This document shows positions 49,752-59,813 of a DNA stretch of 60,000 nt, one piece after another (positions within the stretch are counted from its first letter, which is position 1; each line of letters starts with the position of its first letter). The position numbers were made by a program, and so were the translations under genes. This DNA is from Polytrichum commune (taxonomy: Eukaryota; Streptophyta; Polytrichopsida; Polytrichales; Polytrichaceae): NCBI GenBank assembly GCA_950295325.1, contig OX485809.1:4280001-4340000 (forward strand). The letters are read 5' to 3'. The notes below the pieces were generated by a model. The model had not been told where the DNA came from. It did not search any database and saw only the letters and a program-made list of their open reading frames with translations.

Positions 49752-50103
49752 TGCAACAACATCCGGGGAGAACCGGCGGTTGGTTGCAGATGAACCGGTT
49801 GAGTTTGGAGAAGACTTCCAGAGAATCACCGATCACTTTAGAGGAATCTATTGAAGAATATACCTCGAATGAATGAAAAGAACAAAACCGGAAGATGATG
49901 TCAAGAAGAAGAAGAAGAAGAACTCCAGTCTCCAAAGGAGGCCGGAGTGAATAGAGTGTCTGTTCGTAGAACATCCTTGGCCACACCCTAGGACAATGGC
50001 GTTAGATGTAAAACCAAAGATGATGTCAACATGTAGCCAACTGGATTTAAAATCACTAGGATCTTGACCGACTATTATGCCCAAACACTTCCCGGACAGT
50101 GGT
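49752..50103 (-). mobile_element. Dispersed element, copy F (inverted, enlarged)
   Basis: The reverse complement of this region follows copy E from the CCACTGTCCGGGAAGTGTTT end through TCCTAGTGATTTTAAATCCA to TGAACCGGTTGAG on the plus strand. About 110 bp of extra sequence near its middle includes a partial repeat of the GATGATGTCAA block and a GAA-rich run. Copies E and F bracket 49,099-49,751. Confidence 0.55.
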
Positions 50104-51487
50104 TTGCAAGGTTTTGTTTTTTTTTTGGCTTGATTCCCTTTTTAATAAACAACTCGACTAAGTACCAGTTGATGACCGTAGCAAGCAATTCTTTGTTGCA
50201 TTGGCCACCAATTCTCATTATGGGGATAAAGAATTGAACATCAACAAAGACCCAACACAAGGCTTATTGGGGGGGAAATAATTGAGAGTTTGTTGTTGAT
50301 GACTTCGTCTTTCATCACTTGTGATTGTTATTCTTGCATCTTTCAAACTCGCAAGTGCATGAGTTACTTTTGAGCCAGAGACGTGATACCAATAAATTGA
50401 TACCACTTAACAGTTTGTGAATATTTGCAATCAAAGTCTCGGTAAATGAAAATTGTCATATGCAAGTTGTAATTGAAATTTCCATGTATACATAAGTCAT
50501 AGTTGGCTAACTAAGGTATGTGGGCTCTAGGTGGTCACTCTTCTTAAACAAACATATGTGTTTTGCATGTAATCAAGTGTTTAGTATAGCAAGGATTGTA
50601 GTCAAACGAAATAGACGGAAATAAGGAGGACATTTGTTACAATTAGAGTGGGCTATCGTAAAAGGTTTCCAACCTTGATGTTTTGATAAGTGGTTACTTT
50701 TGAATTTTGCCATATGGCAGTCTTAGATTGGTTGAGAGCCACTCAAATCATACACGAGAATTATCAATGTTGGGTGAGTATCATTCCCCCCTTGATATCT
50801 CACTTTGAGCAAGGCCACCTTACACTTGCTCAAATTATTGAGAGCTTGAAGATCGCTCTAGTGTGAAGGCAACTTAAATATCAATTGAAGTTTCATTAAC
50901 GGAGTTGAGATGCAAAAAGTTAGGTTAAAGTGAAGATTGTCATAATTCTCTTTAAGTGAACACCTATTGCAACTATGTTGATTGTTGAACCCAAAAATGG
51001 TTATTTTATTTTGAGAGCCTTCCATTAAGTAGATTTGAGTGGACAAAGCATGTGTAAAAGGCTCCCGATCAATAAGAAGGCTCCTTCCTCCAAGCTCTCA
51101 ACCTCTCTATTGTGAAGGGGGTCTCAACCTCGTAGGTCACTTCCTTGGGTTTGCCAAGTCTTGGTCAATCCTTACCTTAATCCTTTCCAAGCACAACTTC
51201 TTTAAGGGTTTAGTGCCTTGGTTGTATTACGATTCTTAACGCGATGAACCTCCATTTGTCAAAAGAAAAGTTATTAAAAAAGAAAGGTGTTAACGACAAA
51301 CTTTGTGATTTGAATTGCTAACCAAATGAGGCAATTCCCTACATGATCCAATGGCTCTCATTAACTGAGAACTTGGAAGTGTCCACATAGGCTACCATGT
51401 GCCTATGACTTAACTTAGTATACTCTTACTTAGGAATGGATCCATTGCCCTACAAATGGGTAATCCGACCGTTACATTAGATATTGT

Positions 51488-51695
51488 ATTTAGTGTCACT
51501 TGCTACTTGGAATTACGCAATCTTTTATTTATTTATTGTATACCTCATATTCTACCAACAGATGTGAAATTGATTGTTGGAGATTATAGAGTACAATAAC
51601 AACTTTATTTGGTAAAAAATAACATCAATAATAAAATACACATTATTGTGTAATTCCAAATAATAAGTACATTGAATATAATTTTTAGTGTAGTT
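51488..51695. mobile_element. Small inverted-repeat (MITE-like) element
   Basis: The left end TTTAGTGTCACTTGCTACTT then GGAATTACGCAAT mirrors the right end, where ATTGTGTAATTCCAAATAAT is followed by TTTTTAGTGTAG. The interior is AT-rich. This is the same family as the 3,327-3,474 element. Confidence 0.5.
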
Positions 51696-51696
51696 A

Positions 51697-51915
51697 CAAA
51701 TGGGCCGGTTGAGTTTAAGAAATGTCCAATCATTTTAATAATTAGAATTTTCACACACACACACAAATATAAATAAATAAATAAATAAAATAAAATAAAA
51801 TAAAATAAAATAAAATAAACAAGCCTTAAATTAGTACATGTGAATTGAAAATAATCAACATGTAACTAGTTGGACTTGGATCTGGAGTCTCAACTGATTG
51901 TGCCCAAAATCTCCC
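51697..51915 (-). mobile_element. Dispersed element, copy G with TAAA/TAAAATA microsatellite
   Basis: GGGCCGGTTGAGTTTAAGAA and, further on, CAACATGTAACTAGTTGGAC and CTGATTGTGCCCAAAA are the inverted element ends. A (TAAA)n/(TAAAA)n run (about 51,770-51,820) lies inside it. Its edge abuts the small element just before it. Confidence 0.45.
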
Positions 51916-51929
51916 CATACACATCCATT

Positions 51930-52185
51930 TGAGGATGTAGTTTTAGGGAGCTACAAGTCTTTCTTTCAATATGATCATCAAGTTGATACTCTTTATCTAA
52001 TGAAGGCTACTGCACTCTGCCACTCTAGGGTATTAGCAGGGTTGAAACCATCTTGATGTACTTTTAATCCCATTCCTTTTTTGGCTTCCTAAACTCTATA
52101 ATCTATTTTATTTTATTTCATTTTCATTGCCAACTCAATATTCCCCCCCAAAGAGAAGAAGAAGAAGAAGAAGAAGAAACATTAA
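51930..52185 (+). mobile_element. LINE-like 3' end, second copy, with (GAA)n tail
   Basis: The sequence GATGTAGTTTTAGGGAGC encodes DVVLGSYKSFFQYDHQVDT in the same register as the remnant at 31.4 kb (VVLGSLESFFQVDH). The shared non-coding tail ACCATCTTGATGTA then TTTTTGGCTTCCT follows. It ends near a (GAA)n tract (52,158-52,180). Only about 230 bp of the element is present. Confidence 0.55.
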
Positions 52186-52614
52186 CCTCCTTCAATCATA
52201 GTGTGGTTACAGTTATCGTAGAGCACATATCCACGTGGCGGCTGCCTTGCTAAATTTCGACCTCATCGCAGGATCGCCAATCTTGTGAAATCGTGGAAGA
52301 GAGAATCTTCAACCAAACCTTGCTCATCGATTCCAAGGTTCCATCGGAGAGCATCTCAATGGCGGCCAATTTGCACTCGAGCAGGCGAAGAACAGGATCC
52401 GTGTACATGCTTACATAAGATAGAAAAGATTGAACGAAGGGGTCGAGTCTAGCTTCCGAGACACCATTGCATTGTAGTACGGGAGGGGTTTTTTATTTCA
52501 TTTTATTCTACAAATTGTGAGGTTCGGGGACAGAAGATCAAGCTCGACTACGGAAACTTGTTCCTACAATTGCACAGCTGCAAGGCTGCTGTGACGAGGA
52601 GAGTTTAGGTTGGC

Positions 52615-52905
52615 ATGGTGAAGCCTTATGAGGAGCATGCAATTCGAGAGAGGGCGCCGGACGCCAAGAATGCGGTGCTGCTGGTGATCGACCTGCATGC
52701 AGGAGTATTTCAGGGAGATGGCGACTCCGAATCTGCCCGCGATACAGACGGCCATCGACCTTGCAGGAGAGGTGAATTACATGCCAGTCATCTACACGAT
52801 GCACGCGCACAAGGGACCCTCGGACTACGGCATGCTGGAAGAGGTGACCTGCTTCTAGTTGGAACCCCCGGTGCCAAAATCATGTCAGATGTGCACAAGC
52901 TTGAG
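52615..52905 (+). pseudogene. Frameshifted nicotinamidase/isochorismatase-like fragment
   Basis: The frame opens with NAVLLVIDL, the first strand and catalytic Asp of the isochorismatase fold. It then shifts to a second frame reading MQEYFREMATPNLP...MPVIYTMHAHKGPSDYGMLEE and returns to the first for GDLLLVGTPGAKIM. Two lesions explain this: about 4 extra bases (CTGC) at 52,693-52,696 and about 10 missing after 52,843, where a WWNG-like segment is expected. The net change stays in frame. A GAG|GTCAGT donor-like site ends it at 52,905. The catalytic Lys and Cys regions are not found downstream. Closest family in memory is plant NIC2-type nicotinamidase. Confidence 0.55.
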
Positions 52906-53465
52906 GTCAGTTGAAGTTCATTCCTCAATCAAGCATCCTGCTTGCTCTGCATTTTGCTCCTGCTCCAAGACTCTGCTTCCTTGCACACCACTTTTCCTCG
53001 CTCTACTCTTAATCATCAGCCTTTGAAGGATTTCGCAAAATGTTTTTACTTCAATTGCACCGATTTAAGAATCCTTGTGCCACAATCCTTACGTGGTGGT
53101 CAGGCCATGGTAGGGTCATCCATTGCAGGTGATAAGGTGCATCCTCATATTCCATGTGAAAATGAGGAGTAGCTCCTGAATAGACAACTCAGTAAAATCG
53201 CGTGCCTTTACCACTTTGTAAAATGGAGCTAAAATTATGGCAGATGTGCACAAGCTTGAGGTCAGTTGACGATGTTCATTCCTCGATCAACCATCCTGTT
53301 GCTCTGCATTTCTTCTGCTCCAAGACTGTGCTTCCTTGCACACCACTTTTCCTCGCTCTACTTTTGAATTATTAGCCTCTGAAAGGATTTCGGAAAACCT
53401 TTTTTTTAAAAATCTCAATTGCACCAATTAAGAATCCTTGTGTCACAATCCTTATGTAGTTGGTA
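52870..53465. repeat. ~355 bp tandem duplication including the nicotinamidase-like exon end
   Basis: Unit one (about 52,870-53,105) and unit two (about 53,226-53,462) share CAGATGTGCACAAGCTTGAG and GTCAGTTG, then TCCTTGCACACCACTTTTCC, GCACCGATT/GCACCAATT and AAGAATCCTTGTG. A second, older pair repeats CCAACCATGCATG blocks at 53,561-53,576 and 53,764-53,779. Confidence 0.75.
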
Positions 53466-53801
53466 AACCTGGATCCTAGCACTTGATTTCCCGTGCACCT
53501 CACCACCTATGGTACACAAAATCATAGCGAAAGTATCCATGTGAATATGATATTTCCAACCAACCATGCATGCGGGACTTCAGTAACATGCTTGCCCTTG
53601 GGGAGAGATAGGTATTTGTTGGCTTGTCTGCGTCTGTTCAATAATCTTTTAGGGGCCCTCGAATTCTCGTGATGCCCCATTTAAGGATTGATATAGACTT
53701 GCACCCTAGAATCTATGGTGCATCCAAGTATAGTGAGAGAATCCGGGTAGACTAGATATTTTCAACCAACCATGCATGAGTTAAGTACATGCTTGTCCTT
53801 A

Positions 53802-53876
53802 CACTACGACAAAACACATGTTTTATGACTGTAATTTATGATTGCACTCAGTCATAAATCTCAAAATATGACTGAC
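53802..53876 (+). mobile_element. CACTA-like transposon end (fragment)
   Basis: CACTACGACAAAACACATG is close to the CACTACAACAAAA-type terminus of plant CACTA (En/Spm) elements. It is followed by sub-terminal inverted words TTTATGACTG and CAGTCATAAAT. Only one end is visible; no transposase is seen. Confidence 0.4.
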
Positions 53877-53879
53877 AAG

Positions 53880-54460
53880 GGGCCGGAGGAAGATGACGCT
53901 GTTAAGCTCAACTACCTCCACTTGTTCCTAGGGTTGACCGTATTGTAATGACTTAGAGCGTCATCCACATTATGATGATTAAACTACCTAATCTCCTTGT
54001 CGTTTGTTGTTTTCTATCTTGGTTGTCTTCCTTGTTGTGTTGATAGGTGCCTTTGTTCTTCTTTAAAAGCTCCTCTATCTTGTATCCATCATGATGGACT
54101 TTTAAGTATAACTTAAAAGTCCTATGAACTTCTTCTCTTGATGATATCTCTTCAAGTAGTCTCGTTGCCTCTAATCTATCAACTTGTTTGTTTGTAACTA
54201 TCTTCTTGTTTGAACTTCTTCATGTGCCCGCAGGTGTTTCTTTAAGCTCAAGTGTTACTTCTAAGTATTAATCTAAATCACATCCACTATTCATTGCATG
54301 TCGTTGCGTTGTCTCCTCTTCTTCTTTAAGTAATTAGTTAACTCTTCCTCCAAATCACTCATTAGTCTAGTAATTGTCTTCTCATGTCCAAGTAACCTAC
54401 TTCAATTACTCAATAAACCTCTCTTAAGTAATTTTCTTCAAGTATCCAAATGGTCGTAAG
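53880..54460. other. Intergenic, no gene supported
   Basis: Low-complexity CTT-rich spacer with no coding motif. It grades into the CAAGTAACCTTCTT-type minisatellite to its right. Confidence 0.5.
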
Positions 54461-54795
54461 TTCTTCAAGTCGCCGAGTACCGAGGTAACAAATAACTCTT
54501 TCTTCAAGTGTCAAGTATCCAAGTAACATGTAACCTTCTTCAAGTGTCAAAGTAGCCTTCTTCAAGTGACCAAGTGACCGTCTTCAATGTATCCAAGCAA
54601 CCTACTACAAGTGTCAAAGTAACCTTCTTTAATCATCCAAGTAACCGTTTTCAATGTAATCAAGTAACCTTTTACAAGTGTCCAAGTTGTGCGGGACCTT
54701 CTTCAAGTAACAAGTAACCTTGCTTCATATAATAAGTAACTTTACCTCAAATTACCGAATAGTCCTTCAAATTGCCAAGTAGCCTTTATCCTAAT
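54460..54795. repeat. Degenerate ~20-25 bp minisatellite
   Basis: Words of the form CAAGTAACCTTCTTCAAGTG recur more than ten times with variation (CAAGTAACATGTAACC, CAAGTGACCGTCTTCAA, CAAGCAACCTACTACAAG). Confidence 0.7.
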
Positions 54796-54910
54796 TGCTA
54801 GTAACCATTACCGGATCTTCCTTCCATTAAAATATATGTAGATAACAACTTAACAATAATGAAGTTGTTATTAGACACTCTCTTTCCATGTAGAGGAGAT
54901 TTCTTCTTTT

Positions 54911-55062
54911 CATGTGTAGTAATTCCTCTACTAATCTTCCATTTTCTTATCAACTCTTGAGGCATTATTGAGTCATTCTCTCTCACATGTGTAGTAATTC
55001 CTCTACTAATCTTCCACTTTCTTATCAACTCTTGAGGAGGCATTATTGAGTCATTCTCTCTC
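54911..55062. repeat. ~75 bp direct tandem duplication
   Basis: Two near-identical units begin CATGTGTAGTAATTCCTC at 54,911 and 54,986 and end TTGAGTCATTCTCTCTCA. The second differs by one base in CCATTTTC/CCACTTTC and by a 3-base GAG insertion. Confidence 0.9.
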
Positions 55063-56880
55063 AATTAAATAATTCTTCTTAATTTTCAATACCTCTTTAT
55101 AAGAATCTTCTTCTCATAACAACGGTACTTGGAATCGTAACTGTAAGTGATACATTCTATTTTAAGCACATTCTCTTAATGTATGTTAGTCTAGCTATAA
55201 TCAACCTCAATCCAATTATAATGCAGTCGATGTATCACAAACCCCAGTTATAAGTAGAACACAACCTATTTAAAACAAATCTCTTAGTTTTATTGAAGCA
55301 TCAACTCTAACATCCATAGTGTATTTTTAGAGAAAAATAAAATAATGCAATAATAGTCTTGGTAGACATTCATATACTCAACTTATTATGGTAAAGTTTA
55401 TATCATGTTCATATTACTCATCACATTTATTTTCTTTAGGCAATCAATCATGCTCATGAAATGTAGATAACAAAGGCTCAAAACTTATTATGATAAGAAG
55501 ATAGCGGATTGAAATAGATATGCAAGAAACAATTTCGATTTTAGGTTAAGATCTTGACACTTCTTAGACTCGTGACAATCATTAATTTAGGAAGATACAC
55601 GACTCAATTATCAACGTTCTCTCTCTCTCTCTCTCTCTCGTTCTTGTTTTATGCCATGTTATACTTAAGCTTATATTTCAAACCTTACACTAATACACCT
55701 TAAAATAATTGTCATTTCAAGACAAATGACCATTATACAAAAAATTACTAAATCAACATACATGGAAAGAATTCAAGCTTACCATGTAAAGATAGTAATG
55801 AGGTGACGGATGAATGAGATTACCTTAGTAACAGACGGTAACCAAGTATGTAACCTAAGGTAAAAATAGGGTTACGAGGACTTACCACAAGTAAGTACCC
55901 CAATATAAACCCTTAACCCTAAAATGAGCTTCTTTTTCACCATTCACGCGGGTGAGAGGGGCGGCGAGTAGTGTGTATACACGTTAGGGTAATAGAGACA
56001 CACTTAGAGTAAGGTTAACTAGGATTTACTACCAAGAGGAGGATTCCACTTGGAGTAACACAATCATGGCAAAAGAACAGGTTTGTATACTCATTTATTG
56101 TTTTTACATTGAGTATGGTTTCTTGAAATACTTGGATGCATTTGAAATGGAATAGTTGTGTGCGACATGGATAACAACTGGGTCCTGCTGTTATTTACCT
56201 CGTGTACGTAACTAATCCTCAATTTTTTGTTGGTTGGTTGCATGGGCACAAGTGAGGCAGGCCCTTCACACATTCAATACAATAATGTGTTGTGATTATG
56301 ACATTTTATGCATTTCTATTGGTTAAGGTTACTAGGAACTTATCTTCTTGTAAGTACCTCATACACATAGTGGATTAGTTAGGTGTACTTTGTATTGGAG
56401 CAAGGAGGTAAATGATTAAACTCCAAAGCATGGGATAGTCAGAAATTTCACATATGGTAGTGGACACCTTAGGTTTGCAAAGTATGGAGATAGAGGATGT
56501 GGTTATACATGGCATTCTAGTTCAATACATAACATACTTATGTGATATCATACATACTACTATGCATAATTATGTGTAACTCTCTTATGCAAAGTAAAGT
56601 TATGTTAGAATATGGGTAGATATGAAGGATTATGCAAGAGTCTTGTAGACAATCCCACCCACCCACCCTTGTATTGCAACTAGGAAGAGTTTGAAGGATT
56701 TGGCCTCTGAAAAGAGGAAGTTCAAAACTTCGTTTTGAAAAGTCAACTCTCTATGGATTATCCTTTAGTGGCGTGGAACCCACTACCTAATCCTTCACGT
56801 TCTTCTAAATTCAATTTGCATACATTGTGAATGGCTAACATTACAAAAAAACAACAAGGGACCAACTTGGAGTGGAGAAT
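55062..56880. other. Intergenic, no gene supported
   Basis: AT-rich spacer leading up to the retroelement remnant. An inverted pair occurs at 56,819-56,842 (TGCATACATTGTGAATGGCTAA-type) against 56,881-56,888 (TTAGCCAT), but it is short. No coding motif is seen. Confidence 0.45.
55618..55640. repeat. (CT)n microsatellite
   Basis: About 11 CT units in AT-rich spacer. Confidence 0.9.
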
Positions 56881-56888
56881 TGTTAGCC

Positions 56889-58426
56889 ATGGGGCACGGC
56901 CCACCACTACCAGCACCAATCCCGGCAGTTCAAACAACGTTGTCTGCAATCAATCTACCTGAACTACACAAATACATTCAAGAAGCGATGCGGCGGCATT
57001 GGCAGACTGCTATGATGAAGGTGTGTACCAACCGCTTATCATTGACTCACTGGATTTATCTCTGTGGACCTCTTTATTTGTTACTGCCACTACAGACCTA
57101 AACAAAACGATGCACAATATCAAATCTGCCCACGCCAAGTTTGGCGACCTGCTACTGCAAGACGAGCAGGAGACCACTAAGTCGGTGGGTGTCTGTTCGA
57201 TGATCGAGGAGGCCCTGAAGCTCGTGAATACAAATATGTTGGAGTCCACCTCCACGCGATCTATCACAGAGCCGGGAATGGACACTATTGCAGACGTTGC
57301 TATCCCTGCACACCCCCTGCTATCGAAACTGAAGATTTTGTCTGCCGAGAGGTCGGCACTTGAGGACTTTACAGACACTCTGAATGTCTCACAAGTTGAA
57401 AAAGACAAGCATACTCTGGTTAACACAAAAGGACCCCTGGTACAGGTCAAACCACCAAGATGTGTGGAACTCATGGTGGCGGACCACCAACATAGGATGT
57501 GGGCAATTGGTAACACCAATTTGCTCGCACCTATATCAATCCTCATGTGGAGAACATGGGCTGGGATTTCAGAAATGGAGATGGAACATTGCAAAAAACA
57601 AGCACTCAACAATGTGGGAGTGTTGAGAGCCCATGTAGATCTAATATCTGCATTTGCACTCAACATGTTTGAGCACTCCAAGTGCACAACAACAGAAGTG
57701 AAATTACACACAAAACAAGATCTACTCACAGGATATAACAGGAAGGAGTCTCACCTAGCTGAACTTTGGAATGTTCAACGCCCTTACATGAGATGCTTAT
57801 GTAATCCAAGGGCCATTACGGGGTGCAAGGGTTCTATCATCTGGTTTGATCATGCCATATGAGCAATGATCAACAAGTTAGAGATGTTTTTCCCAAATCA
57901 GCCCAACAACAACACCAGAATTGCCGCCTTTATACTTTGGTTGAGCAATGCAGCTAAGATTGAAGTCAAGGCCGCAATCGTGTTCAACATTGGAAGAGTA
58001 CACATGGTAACTGCAGCTACACAGTTATCTGAAAACCCAACTCAAAAATTGCTACCTAATCTGCAAGATGCACCACTGACTACCAAGATCGAAAGACTCT
58101 TGAAAGGGCCGAAATTTTCACTCATGCATCATGGTTCTCTAAGTCAGGTACCTTCTCCCTTCAAAAAACAGCGCCTTAACTTCAATACTCCACCATCTGA
58201 TCACAATGGGCAAGGTGGGCGTGGTAGAGCCTCGGGGGGTCGAGGATACATCCCCCGCGGCAACAGAGGCTTTCGAGGACGTAGCAGCGGACGCTGCTAC
58301 CAAAATTGCAAGGCCACCTCGTATACTCCACCCAACGGCAGCCGAGCCTCCGGTGGCGGGCATACCACAGAGGGTAACGGAAACTCGCCACTGAGAGGCA
58401 AAGTGTTATTGTGGGAAGACAACTAA
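56889..58426 (+). pseudogene. Retroelement ORF1-like protein with RGG tail (frameshift plus in-frame TGA)
   Basis: The frame from the ATG at 56,889 (MGHGPPLPAPIP...LPELHKYIQEAM) shifts near 56,990 into the frame that runs 56,999-57,862. After a single TGA (57,860-57,862) that same frame continues to 58,426. The total is about 500 codons. A middle block (KPPRCVELMVADHQHRMWA...NLLAPISILMWRTWAG) recurs at the right edge of the window. The C-terminus (about 58,208-58,320) is a Gly/Arg tail with GRGRASGGRG, GNRGFRGRSSGR, typical of RNA-binding RGG regions. I do not recognise the core; a gag/ORF1-like nucleic-acid-binding role is inferred from the tail and the neighbouring reverse-transcriptase frame. 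Confidence 0.5.
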
Positions 58427-58435
58427 TGGGATAGT

Positions 58436-58535
58436 TTAGGTGGGTTTTATTTTTGGCAGTCAGTTAATGTGGTTACGTAGCTGGTTTTATTTTTGGCAGA
58501 CAGCTAATGTAGCTACTTAGCTGGGTTTTAATGTT
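58436..58535. repeat. ~45 bp direct repeats between ORF1 and RT frame
   Basis: GGTTTTATTTTTGGCAG(T/A)CAG followed by (T/C)TAATGT(G/A)G(T/C)TAC occurs twice, with a third partial GCTGGGTTTTAATGTTG. Confidence 0.7.
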
Positions 58536-58595
58536 GTAAGAGTTGATCTTAGGCTAATCCTAACAGCTAATTCAATATAAGATTTTGAATTCGCA

Positions 58596-59813
58596 GATGA
58601 TGGCCGCACACTTTGTCGTAACACGCTTGGAACAAATTACATATCACGTAACAAAAGCATGGATAGGACAGGGATCATACATGTTAATTACTGTAGCAGG
58701 GCACTTGAATGGGTGAATATGAAAAAGATATTCATTGATGTGTTCACCCACTTTTCTATCCCACATTTTATACCTTTACTGCTCAATATCAATTTCGCTT
58801 GGAATTTTTTACCAAATGTATCAAAATTTTGCTATAAACTTGCTTTGGTGTTCAAGGATTTCAGTGTTGATCTAGTCATGAATGGCTCATACGATTGCAT
58901 TTATACTAGTTCCAAGATACTAAGACAATTTGTGGATCCTGAAACCATGGATGATAATGATCCTAGGGCGCATGTACGCACCATAGGTACAAAAATAATC
59001 CATCATCATGGACTTAGGGAGGCAATCACCCTTGGGTTTAACCATATACTATTGAGAAACACTAACATACAAGAAGCTATCCAAATGGTTGTAAATATAT
59101 TTGTACAAGTTTGTCAACTTCATAAGGTGGAAGGATGCCTCGATGTGGAGAGTACTTCCAAACTTGTTCGAACAATAGCAAGGGACCAAATGGTATCAGC
59201 CATGAAGGAAAAACTTCTTGGATTCATGTATTCCAAACCGCATTTTTTTTAAAAGGCTGTTGAGAATGAACTAGCATGGCTATTGAAACATGTGTTTATT
59301 TCCGGCCTTGACAAAGCAACTAGTAACGCTTGTTTCATATGTGTTTTTCACATACGAAACCAAACATTACTTAGACTTAATGGTCCAGACTTTAAACCTT
59401 GCCAACATAATGAGTCATGGGACTCAATTGAAGTTGTCACAAACAAAGTTAAATTGGAATTGACCGACCTTATACCGGAATTACCCATAAATGAGGTTGA
59501 ACTATCTTATATCATGAGAATCTACAAATTTCACAAAAAGAAGTATAGATGAATTTCTAATGCCTTCAGATCAATCTATGTCAATATTGCCACTCTTCTC
59601 ACTCTATCAACTATGGCTTTGCTTGAAGAGGTAAAAGAATGGGCAACTACCACTATCAAAGGATACAAAAATTTCATGGGTATGGAAACATCAATTTATT
59701 GGATTATTAATTCAATAAATGATTTCACCTTCAATATCCCTGATGTGATCAACAACATATATGTTGCTGACATCACAAGGTGTTTTGAATCCATTCCCAT
59801 ATCGGTTTTAAAC
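58596..59813 (+). pseudogene. Penelope-like reverse transcriptase, 5' part, two in-frame stops
   Basis: One frame runs the whole length, broken only by TAA (59,250-59,252) and TGA (59,550-59,552, where KKYR*ISNAF suggests a former Trp). Motifs in order: TLGTNYISRNKSMDRTGI; REAITLGFNHILLR; GLDKATSNACFICV (DKA..N finger block); YKFHKKKYR.ISNAF (P.LHK-type block); SIYWIINSINDF; VADITRCFESIP, matching reverse-transcriptase motif A with the IP that follows it in Penelope-like elements and telomerase. Motifs B to E and any GIY-YIG domain are absent because the frame is replaced at about 59,814 by ORF1-type sequence. The Penelope-like assignment is by motif order, without a search. Confidence 0.55.

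Noticed and set aside
54798-55064. Apparent protein with internal repeats on the minus strand
   Set aside because: The repeats are just translation of the 75-bp tandem DNA duplication.
57010-57729. 239-codon open frame on the minus strand
   Set aside because: It is antisense to the ORF1-like frame, whose homology to the copy at 59.8 kb is on the plus strand; it has no motif of its own.
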